Below are positions 15,325 to 22,370 of a stretch of DNA of 64,000 nucleotides, piece by piece (position 1 is the stretch's first letter; each line of letters begins with the position of its first letter). The stretch comes from Nocardia anocheti (GTDB taxonomy: Bacteria; Actinomycetota; Actinomycetes; Mycobacteriales; Mycobacteriaceae). The notes under the pieces are model-generated. The model was not told where the DNA came from. It was given only the letters and a program-made list of their open reading frames with translations, and searched no databases. Location of the stretch: positions 434,001 to 498,000 of the forward strand of contig NZ_JAQQFV010000001.1 of the NCBI RefSeq assembly GCF_029675105.1, given 5' to 3'. The position numbers and the translations under genes were made by a program.

Positions 15325-15936
15325 ATGAACGTGAGCAGGGGGCTACTCGACAGTTTCGACATCAACGGCCTGAATACCGCTTTGTCCGAATCCACCTGTC
15401 TCGGGGTAGAAGTGGACGCTGCGGCCGGACGGCTGCAACTCGCCTTGGAGGTGCTGACGCTACCCGCGGACGGACCCGCGCCCACCGACACCAAAGTCCT
15501 GCTCACCTTCACCGGCGTCACCCGCGTCGCCGCCTCCCTGCGCATCCAGCGCTGGGACGACATCGACGCCCGCGTCCTGCCGCTGACCCTCGACCAGCTC
15601 GACGACGCCATCGAGAGCTTCGGCGGCGGCGGCCTGCACGGCTGGGAGTTCATCGACCTCGACGACAGCGGCTGGGCGCTGTGGAGCGAGCTGCTCAGCT
15701 TCGACACCGTGCTCGATCAGCGCATCGCCGCGCACGTCATCGAGTTCTCCCAGGAGGAGGGCATCGACCCGCGCGAACTCGATGTGCGTGTGTGGTTCGA
15801 CCGGATCACCGTCACCGATCTGGCGGGCCAGGAGATCCCGATGCCGGAGTTCATCGCCGGTGGCCGCCGCTGGTGGGCCGCCCACGACTCCGGCGACGCG
15901 CGCGCCTCGAAAGCCGATGTAGCACCTCCGCTGTGA
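15325..15936 (+). CDS. Conserved hypothetical protein
   Basis: A 203-residue acidic protein that I do not recognise. It is rich in Asp and Leu, has a Trp-rich middle (HGWEFIDLDDSGWALWSEL) and no membrane segment or signal peptide. It looks like a soluble alpha/beta domain. TAGCCT at 15313-15318 lies 7 bases before the ATG, suggesting a leaderless message. The next gene on the strand is sodA, 169 bases downstream. Confidence 0.6.
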   Translation: MNVSRGLLDSFDINGLNTALSESTCLGVEVDAAAGRLQLALEVLTLPADGPAPTDTKVLLTFTGVTRVAASLRIQRWDDIDARVLPLTLDQLDDAIESFGGGGLHGWEFIDLDDSGWALWSELLSFDTVLDQRIAAHVIEFSQEEGIDPRELDVRVWFDRITVTDLAGQEIPMPEFIAGGRRWWAAHDSGDARASKADVAPPL

Positions 15937-16105
15937 TCACACCGTGCGCGCGGGTTACCCGGCGCGCACCACCACATTCACCTCGCGGTGAGCAGAAGGG
16001 GAATGTGGAGGCGCGTGTAGAAGGTTGCAGCGAGCGGGTGTACGAATGATGGTTGGTGTGCTCGAACGAATGGGCGCACACAGCCCGACACAGGAAAGGG
16101 ACAAC

Positions 16106-16729
16106 GTGGCCGAGTACACGCTGCCGGATCTGGATTACGACTACAGCGCACTGGAGCCCCACATCTCGGGGCAGATCAACGAGATCCACCACTCCAAGCA
16201 CCACGCCGCCTACGTCGCGGGCGCGAACACCGCACTGGAGAAGCTGGAAGCCGCTCGCGAGTCCGGCGATCACGGCGCCATCTTCCTGCACGAGAAGAAC
16301 CTGGCGTTCCACCTGGGTGGCCACACCAACCACTCCATCTGGTGGAAGAACCTCTCCCCCAACGGTGGCGACAAGCCCGAGGGTGAGCTGGCCGCCGCGA
16401 TCGACGACCAGTTCGGTTCGTTCGACAAGTTCCGCGCGCAGTTCACCGCCGCGGCCAACGGCCTGCAGGGCTCCGGCTGGGCCGTCCTGGGTTACGACAC
16501 CCTGGGCCAGAACCTGCTGACCTTCCAGCTCTACGACCAGCAGGCCAACGTGCCGATCGGCATCATCCCGCTGCTGCAGGTCGACATGTGGGAGCACGCC
16601 TTCTACCTGCAGTACAAGAACGTCAAGGCCGATTACGTGACCGCGTTCTGGAACGTCGTCAACTGGGCCGACGTGCAGGACCGCTTCGCCCGCGCCGTCT
16701 CGCAGGGCAAGGGCCTCATCTTCGGCTGA
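16106..16729 (+). CDS. sodA: Superoxide dismutase (Fe/Mn family)
   Basis: A 207-residue Fe/Mn superoxide dismutase. The metal ligands H28, H76, D160 and H164 are all in place ([31 protein letters not shown]). The sequence is very close to mycobacterial SodA, which uses iron; metal choice cannot be read here. No signal peptide is present, although the mycobacterial protein is found outside the cell. GTG at 16106 follows AGGAAAGGG at 5 bases, and upstream codons of the open frame lack family similarity. A strong terminator follows. Confidence 0.95.
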   Translation: MAEYTLPDLDYDYSALEPHISGQINEIHHSKHHAAYVAGANTALEKLEAARESGDHGAIFLHEKNLAFHLGGHTNHSIWWKNLSPNGGDKPEGELAAAIDDQFGSFDKFRAQFTAAANGLQGSGWAVLGYDTLGQNLLTFQLYDQQANVPIGIIPLLQVDMWEHAFYLQYKNVKADYVTAFWNVVNWADVQDRFARAVSQGKGLIFG

Positions 16730-16740
16730 GGTACCCCTCG

Positions 16741-16774
16741 AAAGACCTCCCAGCGCACCGCTGGGGGGTCTTTT
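16741..16774 (+). terminator. Rho-independent terminator of sodA
   Basis: Arms 16741-16755 and 16759-16773 pair almost fully (one mismatch pair) around a 3-base loop, and the right arm ends in TTTT. Confidence 0.92.
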
Positions 16775-16883
16775 GCGTTGTTTGCGCAGTTCCTGGCACT
16801 CAGTGGTACTTGTGTGCCAGATGGGTTTCGGGTTATTCCTGATCTATACGGGCAAAGTCGCCCCCGGACATCGGGAGGCCATC

Positions 16884-17411
16884 ATGACGACGCAGGGTCC
16901 GATCGGGATCACGCCGTTCCAGGCGCGTGGGCAGTTGTGCGGGTTCGTCGTCTCGGGCCGGTGGCCCGACACCACCAAGGAATGGGCGCAGGTGCTGGTG
17001 CTCGCGGTGCGGGTGGCCTCGATGCCCGGCCTGCTGATGACCACCACCGTGTTCGGAGTGCGCGAGGAACTGCCCGACGATCCCCAGCCCGGCACGGTGG
17101 GGCTGGTGCTGGCCGAGGGGCCGGTGCTCGGTGACGAGGCGCTCGAGCCGGGCCGCTTCGCCGCCCACGTGCCGCCCGCGCTGCTGATGCTGCATCCGCC
17201 CTCGGAGACGCGGCCCTCGCTGCCCGAATGCGTGGGCGCGGCCTCGGGCTGCGTGCTGCTGCCGGGCGTGCCGCATCTGGGTCTGGAGCATCGCGCGGCC
17301 TGGGCAGAGGCCGAGCTGGACGGGACGGTCACCTCGCTGGTGAGCCGGGTCGGCATGGACCTCATCAGCGATCCCGACACCGCCGTGCTCGCGATGTTGC
17401 TGGCGGCCTGA
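16884..17411 (+). CDS. Conserved hypothetical protein (Rv3847-like by position)
   Basis: A 175-residue protein with no domain that I can name. It begins TTQGPIGITPFQARGQLCGF, has a central Leu/Val-rich strand region and several Pro-rich turns. No membrane helix or signal. GGGAGG lies 5 bases before the ATG at 16884; the frame stays open upstream but without a good start. M. tuberculosis has an unknown gene of the same size (Rv3847) directly after sodA, so it is probably the orthologue. Confidence 0.65.
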   Translation: MTTQGPIGITPFQARGQLCGFVVSGRWPDTTKEWAQVLVLAVRVASMPGLLMTTTVFGVREELPDDPQPGTVGLVLAEGPVLGDEALEPGRFAAHVPPALLMLHPPSETRPSLPECVGAASGCVLLPGVPHLGLEHRAAWAEAELDGTVTSLVSRVGMDLISDPDTAVLAMLLAA

Positions 17412-17539
17412 GACTTTCGCTCGAGCGGTCCGGCGAATGCCTGGCAACGGCCGTCCGGACCACCGAAATAAGGGCAACCGAACTATCCGGGCCGCTCAGC
17501 CAAACTTATTGTGGCCGGGGCGATTTCGATGACGCGGGG

Positions 17540-17569
17540 TTGGCATCTCGGCAGCAATCGGGCTAGGGT
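17540..17569 (+). promoter_or_regulatory. Promoter of the manganese riboswitch transcript
   Basis: TTGGCA (17540-17545), 18-base spacer, TAGGGT (17564-17569). Transcription would start near 17576, just before the conserved AAGGGGAGTAGC of the riboswitch. Confidence 0.65.
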
Positions 17570-17575
17570 GGACAG

Positions 17576-17745
17576 CAGCGAAGGGGAGTAGCCCGCAATC
17601 CGCCCAATCGACATACTGATCAGCGCCTAGGCGCGGTCCGGTTGGGCGAACCGGTTTGACCACCGGTGGGCGAGACCTTCGGCCACGAACCGATCCGTAG
17701 ACCGGTGTGGCTGAAGGCGCACCCGTCTCTCAGCCACAGGCCGGA
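17576..17745 (+). ncRNA. yybP-ykoY manganese riboswitch
   Basis: The 5' part has the class signature GAAGGGGAGTAGCC (from 17579), and the 3' part GGGCGAGACC (near 17668) followed by a stem CCTTCGGCCAC (17676-17686) with GTGGCTGAAGG (17707-17717). These two conserved loops bind manganese in known members. The 3' strand can instead pair with TCAGCCACA at 17730-17738 (nine pairs), a clear candidate for a switching expression platform. It stands in the leader of a GDT1-type transporter, a known partner of this class. Confidence 0.88.
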
Positions 17746-17768
17746 GTGTTGTCCTGGGAGCTGAATTC

Positions 17769-18476
17769 ATGATCACCACGATCCTGTTGAGCTTCGGCGT
17801 GCTGTTCCTCGCCGAACTCGGCGACAAATCGCAGCTGATGGCGTTGACCTTCGCGCTGCGGTATCGCTGGTGGGTGGTGCTGGCCGGGATCAGCGTCGCC
17901 AGTGTCGCGGTGAATCTCATCGCCGCCGGTGTCGGCCATTTCCTCGGTACCGCGCTGCCCGCCAATGCCATCGCCGTGGTCACCGCGCTCACCCTGCTCG
18001 CCGTCGGCCTGTGGACTCTGCGCGACGCGCTGAGCTCGGCCGACGAGGCCGACGAGACCCCGGCGCCGAGCACCCGCAACGCCTTCCTGGTGGTGATCTC
18101 GGCCTTCATGCTCGCCGAACTCGGCGACCGCACCATGTTCGCCGCCGCCGCGCTGGCCTCGAACAACAGCTGGCTCGCGGTCTGGATCGGCTCGGTGGCT
18201 GGCATGGTCGCGGCGGGCGCGCTGGCCATCCTGGTCGGCAAGCTGGCGGGCAAGCACCTGCCCGAACGTGGCATCGCCATCGCCTCGGGGCTGCTGTTCC
18301 TGTTCTTCGCCGCCAAGACGATGCTCGACGCGTTCGCGCCCGGCCTGGGCGGCTGGGGTGGGGTCGCGGTGGCGCTGCTGGCGCCCGCGCTGGCTGGTGC
18401 CGGGGTGGGGCTCTGGAAGCTCACCCGTGGCGAAGCCGAGCGCCCGGTGGATCAGCCCGCGAAGGCGTTGCCGTAG
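17769..18476 (+). CDS. TMEM165/GDT1 (UPF0016) family manganese transporter
   Basis: A 235-residue membrane protein with two repeats of three helices. Each repeat carries the family motif: FLAELGDKSQLMALTFAL near residue 15 and MLAELGDRTMFAAAAL near residue 117, whose acidic residues bind the cation. Family members export Mn2+ (bacterial MneA) or move Ca2+/Mn2+. GGGAG lies 8 bases before the ATG. The upstream riboswitch implies induction by excess manganese. Its 3' end overlaps the convergent TetR gene by 25 bases. Confidence 0.9.
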   Translation: MITTILLSFGVLFLAELGDKSQLMALTFALRYRWWVVLAGISVASVAVNLIAAGVGHFLGTALPANAIAVVTALTLLAVGLWTLRDALSSADEADETPAPSTRNAFLVVISAFMLAELGDRTMFAAAALASNNSWLAVWIGSVAGMVAAGALAILVGKLAGKHLPERGIAIASGLLFLFFAAKTMLDAFAPGLGGWGGVAVALLAPALAGAGVGLWKLTRGEAERPVDQPAKALP

Positions 18477-19096
18477 AGCGTGCCGGAACGGCTGGCCAGG
18501 GCGATGAGCTGGTCTTTGAGGCCGTGCAGGGTGTCGAGCTCGTCGGCGGCGATCCGGCCGGTGACCATGGCGCCGATCGCGGCGGCCAGGGTCGCGCAGG
18601 CGAAGCGCTGGTCCTCGGTCTCCGCGCCGAGCATGATCGCCACCACCTCTACGAAACGCTGCTGCAAGGCCATGCGCGCCTCGATCGCCGCCGGACCCAC
18701 CGCGTAGACCTCCACCAGGAACAGCCGGGCCGAGGCGGGGTCGTCGATCATGTGGTCGAAGTAGGCGGTGAGGATGCAGTCCATCCTGGTCAGCGCGTCG
18801 GTGTCGGCGCACTCGGCGATCACCGCCTGCAGCTTGGCCGCCAGCAGGCCCGAGACGCGGTCGAACGCGGCGGCGAAGCAGTCCTCCTTGGAGCGGAACA
18901 GTTCGTAGAAGGTCTCCCGGGACACCCCCGCGCGCTTGAGCACCGCCGCGACGGGCGTGCCGACGTAACCGCCCTCGGTCATCGCCTCACCCATCGCCAC
19001 CAGGATGCGTTCGCGCTGGGAGGCCACCACTTCTTCGCGGGACAGATGATGCCGTCCGCGCGGCAGTGGGCGCAGCGTCGGGGCCGAATCGCTCAT
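18452..19096 (-). CDS. TetR/AcrR family transcriptional regulator
   Basis: A 214-residue regulator. The N-terminal helix-turn-helix spans about residues 25-70 (ILVAMGEAMTEGGYVGTPVAAVLKRAG cut by the turn, then SRETFYELFRSKEDCF). The C-terminal ligand domain is Ala/Leu-rich. It overlaps by 4 bases the upstream SDR gene, so the two are co-transcribed, and the regulator may control that operon and the divergent SDR at 20113. Its end overlaps the transporter gene on the other strand. Confidence 0.85.
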   Translation of the reverse strand: MSDSAPTLRPLPRGRHHLSREEVVASQRERILVAMGEAMTEGGYVGTPVAAVLKRAGVSRETFYELFRSKEDCFAAAFDRVSGLLAAKLQAVIAECADTDALTRMDCILTAYFDHMIDDPASARLFLVEVYAVGPAAIEARMALQQRFVEVVAIMLGAETEDQRFACATLAAAIGAMVTGRIAADELDTLHGLKDQLIALASRSGTLYGNAFAG

Positions 19097-19968
19097 CGTC
19101 GTTCCATTCTGCGGGGACGGGCAGGCTGGGTGGTGGTGAAGGGGACATCCTCGGTGCGGGCGATCTCCACCGCGCGGGCGACCTTGTTACCGAGCAGCCG
19201 TTGCACCACCAACTGCGCCAAGGGTCGCACCGGCAGCACCAGCGCCACCCACCAGGGGGAGACCACGGTCTTGCTCCGCCGGGCGATGGCACGTTCGAGC
19301 GCGTCGACGGCCGGTCCGATCGGGGAGATGCCGGTGAGGCTGATCTCGGCGAGCACGGTGTGCGCGGCGGCGGTACCGAAGCCGCGCCGGGTCATGTCGG
19401 TGTCGATCTCGGCGAAATAGCTGATGCCGACCCGGGCGCCGGTCGCGCGCAACTCGCAGCGCAGGGTGATGGCGAGCGCCTCGATCGCGGCCGCCGAAGC
19501 GCTGTAGGCCCCGGCCAGCGGCAGCTGGACCGCCGTGGAGATCGACGACATCATCAGCACATACCCGCCCGGTCGCGCGATATGCGCACCCGCCGCCTGC
19601 ACCGCGTAGGCCGCGCCGAGCACGTTGACCGCCAGCGTCTCCTCGAGTACGCCGGGATCGCCGCCGACCATCGCCATCTGCTTGGCGATCCCCGCGTTGG
19701 CCACCAGCACGTCGAGCCCGCCCAGCTCGGCCACCAGCGCCTCGACCACCCGTTCGACCTGCGCGCGATCGGCCACATCGCAGTAGCGCCACGGCGCGCC
19801 GCCGCATTCGGCGGCCACCTCGGCGAGCAGTTCGGGCTCGAGTCCCAGCAGCGCCACCTGCGCGCCCCGCGCGGCCAGCCGCACCGCCAGCGCGGCGCCG
19901 ATCCCGCGCGCCGCCCCGGTGATCAGCACCTTGCGCCCGGCCACCGACGGCCCGGAGAACCAACTCAT
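19093..19968 (-). CDS. Short-chain dehydrogenase/reductase family protein lacking the catalytic Lys
   Basis: A 291-residue SDR. The Rossmann motif TGAARGIG (residues 18-25), the NAG strand (91-93) and SS..Y (141-155) are present. The catalytic pattern YxxxK reads Y155-S-A-S-A159, so the lysine that lowers the tyrosine pKa is Ala. The DNA supports this reading (tac agc gct tcg gcg). The enzyme may be inactive, use another residue, or act as a sensor. The C-terminus (residues ~230-290) has a hydrophobic/basic extension, possibly membrane-associated. First gene of an operon with TetR. Confidence 0.85.
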   Translation of the reverse strand: MSWFSGPSVAGRKVLITGAARGIGAALAVRLAARGAQVALLGLEPELLAEVAAECGGAPWRYCDVADRAQVERVVEALVAELGGLDVLVANAGIAKQMAMVGGDPGVLEETLAVNVLGAAYAVQAAGAHIARPGGYVLMMSSISTAVQLPLAGAYSASAAAIEALAITLRCELRATGARVGISYFAEIDTDMTRRGFGTAAAHTVLAEISLTGISPIGPAVDALERAIARRSKTVVSPWWVALVLPVRPLAQLVVQRLLGNKVARAVEIARTEDVPFTTTQPARPRRMERR

Positions 19969-20112
19969 GACGGCACGTTACCACCGGAAAACATGCCTGT
20001 TCACTGGTAATTCACCAGCTCCTACCGGGTAGTCGGGCGGCGTGATAGGCACCACGTCGGCGAGCGGCTAGGGTGCCATTGTTGGCAGTTTGCTAATCAG
20101 AAAGGGATCAAC

Positions 20113-20880
20113 GTGGAGATTTCGGGTTCCGCCGCCATCGTCACCGGAGGCGCGTCCGGCCTCGGCGCCGCCACCGCCAAGCGTCTGGCCGACGCGGGCG
20201 CCACCGTCTTCGGGCTGGACGTTCCGGCGTCCATCGAGCGCGCGGGCGACAACGTCCCCGCCGGTGTCACCCTGATCGCCGCCGACGTCACCAGCAACGA
20301 CGAGGTCGCCGCCGCGATCGCGACCATCACCGAGGGCCCGGCGCCCCTGCGCATCGTGGTCAACTGTGCCGGTGTGGGCTGGGCCGGTCGCATCCTGTCC
20401 AAGAACGGCCCGCACGATCTGGAGCTGTTCCGCACCGTCATCACCGTGAACCTGCTCGGCACGTTCAACGTGATGCGCCTGGCCGCCGACGCCATCGCCA
20501 AGACCGAGCCGGTCGACGAGTACGGCCAGCGCGGCGTGGTGATCAACACCGCCTCGGTCGCCGCGTTCGAGGGCCAGATCGGCCAGATCGCCTACTCCGC
20601 GTCCAAGGGTGGCGTGCACGGCATGACCGTTCCGGCCGCGCGTGACCTGGCCCAGTTCGGCATCCGCGTGAACACCATCGCCCCCGGCATCATCGACACC
20701 CCGATGCTGGCCGGTGTCACCGAGGAGTACCGCAAGGGCCTCGAGGCCGGTGTGCCGTTCCCGTCGCGCTTGGGCCGCCCCGACGAGTACGCCCAGCTGG
20801 TGGAGTACATCGCCACCCACGACTACCTCAACGGCGAGACCATCCGCATGGACGGCGCCCTGCGCATGGCCCCCCGCTAG
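20113..20880 (+). CDS. SDR family 3-hydroxyacyl-CoA dehydrogenase-like oxidoreductase
   Basis: A 255-residue classical SDR with a complete active site: TGGASGLG cofactor motif, NCAG, Ser in NTASVAAF and YSASKGG with the catalytic Tyr and Lys. It is close to the type 10 hydroxysteroid/3-hydroxyacyl-CoA dehydrogenase group, recognisable by QIGQIAYSASKGG and the end NGETIRMDGALRM. Likely role is NAD-dependent oxidation of 3-hydroxyacyl-CoA in fatty acid or branched-chain breakdown. GTG start follows AGAAAGGGA. It is divergent from the other SDR/TetR operon, with a 144-base shared region. Confidence 0.88.
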   Translation: MEISGSAAIVTGGASGLGAATAKRLADAGATVFGLDVPASIERAGDNVPAGVTLIAADVTSNDEVAAAIATITEGPAPLRIVVNCAGVGWAGRILSKNGPHDLELFRTVITVNLLGTFNVMRLAADAIAKTEPVDEYGQRGVVINTASVAAFEGQIGQIAYSASKGGVHGMTVPAARDLAQFGIRVNTIAPGIIDTPMLAGVTEEYRKGLEAGVPFPSRLGRPDEYAQLVEYIATHDYLNGETIRMDGALRMAPR

Positions 20881-20891
20881 GTAATCCTTCG

Positions 20892-20931
20892 GAACTGCCC
20901 GCTACCGAACCCGGTGGCGGGCAGTTCTTTT
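20892..20931 (+). terminator. Rho-independent terminator after the SDR gene
   Basis: GAACTGCCCGC (20892-20902) pairs with GCGGGCAGTTC (20917-20927), with further pairing inside, followed by TTTT. It also separates the convergent methyltransferase. Confidence 0.92.
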
Positions 20932-21749
20932 CATGCGGCCGGGACGGTGCCCACGCCGATCAGCGCGTTGGCGAACAAGGCGGTATTCGGGCGGTAGGTG
21001 ACGGTCAGGTGTTCGATAGCGGCCTCGGTGCGGCGCTGCCATTCTTCTTCGCCCACTTCGTGCCTGAGGACGGTGAGCGGGGCGCTGCTGCGGGTCATGG
21101 TGTCCCACAGGGCTTGCGCGTCCGGGAAGTACACCTCGACGGTGTGCGGGCGGATCGTGACATCGTCGAATCCCGCGGCACGCATCTCCGCCTCGAACAC
21201 GGCCGGGTTCTCCAGTTCGCGCGCGTTCGGCCGGGGCAGTGAAGTATTCGGGTCACCCGCGGTGAGCGCGCCGAACAGGGCGCGCATGAGCGAGGAGTCC
21301 ACGGCGGGTGCCCAGGCGGTGACCACGGCGGTGGCGCCGGGGCGCAGCACGCGCCGCAGTTCGGCGAATCCACGCGGCCGGTCGGGGAAGAACATCAGGC
21401 CGAACAGTGAGAAACCCGCGTCGAAACTCGCGTCGGCGTAGGGCAATTCCTGACCGTCACCCACCTGCGCGGTGATGGCGGTGTGTCCGGCGAGTTCGGC
21501 GGCGGTGGTGAGCTGCTCGATCATCGGCGCCGACAGGTCGATCGCGTCGACCTTCGCGCCCTTGGCCGCCGCGGCCAGACTCAGCAGGCCGGTACCCGCC
21601 GCCACGTCGACGATCTCGCTCTCCGGCCCGAGTCCGACGTGTTCGAGCGCGTGCGCCGCGAACGGGCCGAGCACGGTCTCCCCCGTCGCCGCGTAGCCCT
21701 CGGCCACCAGATCCCACGGTCCCACCGCGACCGACGTCTCCTCCGACAT
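20931..21749 (-). CDS. Class I SAM-dependent methyltransferase
   Basis: A 272-residue methyltransferase of the UbiE/COQ5-like group. Motif I is VDVAAGTGLLSLAAA (residues ~47-61), followed by an acidic residue at the end of strand 2 (DAIDLSAPM), and VLRPGATAVVTAW post-motif. Start chosen at ATG 21749 with GAGGAA upstream; the open frame upstream overlaps the GNAT gene and is non-coding. Substrate unknown. Confidence 0.85.
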   Translation of the reverse strand: MSEETSVAVGPWDLVAEGYAATGETVLGPFAAHALEHVGLGPESEIVDVAAGTGLLSLAAAAKGAKVDAIDLSAPMIEQLTTAAELAGHTAITAQVGDGQELPYADASFDAGFSLFGLMFFPDRPRGFAELRRVLRPGATAVVTAWAPAVDSSLMRALFGALTAGDPNTSLPRPNARELENPAVFEAEMRAAGFDDVTIRPHTVEVYFPDAQALWDTMTRSSAPLTVLRHEVGEEEWQRRTEAAIEHLTVTYRPNTALFANALIGVGTVPAA

Positions 21750-21814
21750 ACGCGATCGTTCCTCTCGCACACCACCGATGTCGTTGCCCAGACTACGTTT
21801 TCGCGCGCGCTGAG

Positions 21815-22264
21815 TCAGATCGTCCGGGCGAAGGTGATCAGCGCGCGGCCCGGACCGTTGTAATCGGCGACCGGACCCACGACGGTGAAGCCGAGGCTGC
21901 GGTGGAAATCGATCGAGGTGAAGTTGGCCGGGGAGGTGATCGCCTGCACCACCTCGCGGCCGTCGGCCCTGGCGAGCTCGAAGAACCGGTCGTAGAGGGT
22001 GCGGCCCAGCCCGGCCTTGCGGGCATCGGGACGCACGGCCACGAAATGGATGTACGCCGTGCGGGGCTGGGAGGGCGAGCCGAAACCCACCAGGAATCCG
22101 GAGATCCCGTCCTCGTCGGCGGCGACCAGGCTGGTCCGATGGAAGTGGTCGAGGAACATCCTGGGCAGGTTCTGCACGACCGTGCGCCCCCACCAGTTGT
22201 CCACCACCGCGATCAGATCGTCGTAATCACCGGGACGTGCCCGCCGGATCTCGTGCCCCGCCAT
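21815..22264 (-). CDS. GNAT family N-acetyltransferase
   Basis: A 149-residue acetyltransferase. The acetyl-CoA pyrophosphate loop RPDARKAGLGRTLYDRF follows a central strand (YIHFVAV), and FHRSLGFTVVG is the usual C-terminal GNAT segment. ATG at 22264 is one codon after a possible GTG. It lies 65 bases upstream of the methyltransferase on the same strand. The acceptor cannot be predicted. Confidence 0.82.
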   Translation of the reverse strand: MAGHEIRRARPGDYDDLIAVVDNWWGRTVVQNLPRMFLDHFHRTSLVAADEDGISGFLVGFGSPSQPRTAYIHFVAVRPDARKAGLGRTLYDRFFELARADGREVVQAITSPANFTSIDFHRSLGFTVVGPVADYNGPGRALITFARTI

Positions 22265-22336
22265 CACTTCATGGTGCCGCGTGCGACGGTGCGCGGCACG
22301 CCGATTCCCGGTGAACGGTGCGCGGCTGTGACCGGA

Positions 22337-22366
22337 GCGTGGTGCCCGGCGAACCGGGCACCACGC
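22337..22366 (-). terminator. Hairpin terminator of htpG
   Basis: A perfect 13-bp stem (22337-22349 and 22354-22366) with loop CGAA begins 5 bases after the htpG stop codon on the minus strand. Confidence 0.85.
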
Positions 22367-22370
22367 GCTG

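Noticed and set aside
17412..17535. GGTCCGG...CCGGACC hairpin as an additional riboswitch part
   Set aside because: It lies before the predicted promoter of the riboswitch and is more likely a weak terminator of the preceding gene.
20931..22193. A longer methyltransferase reading frame fused to upstream sequence
   Set aside because: The extra ~148 codons overlap the GNAT gene in another frame and have no family similarity; ATG 21749 with GAGGAA is the better start.
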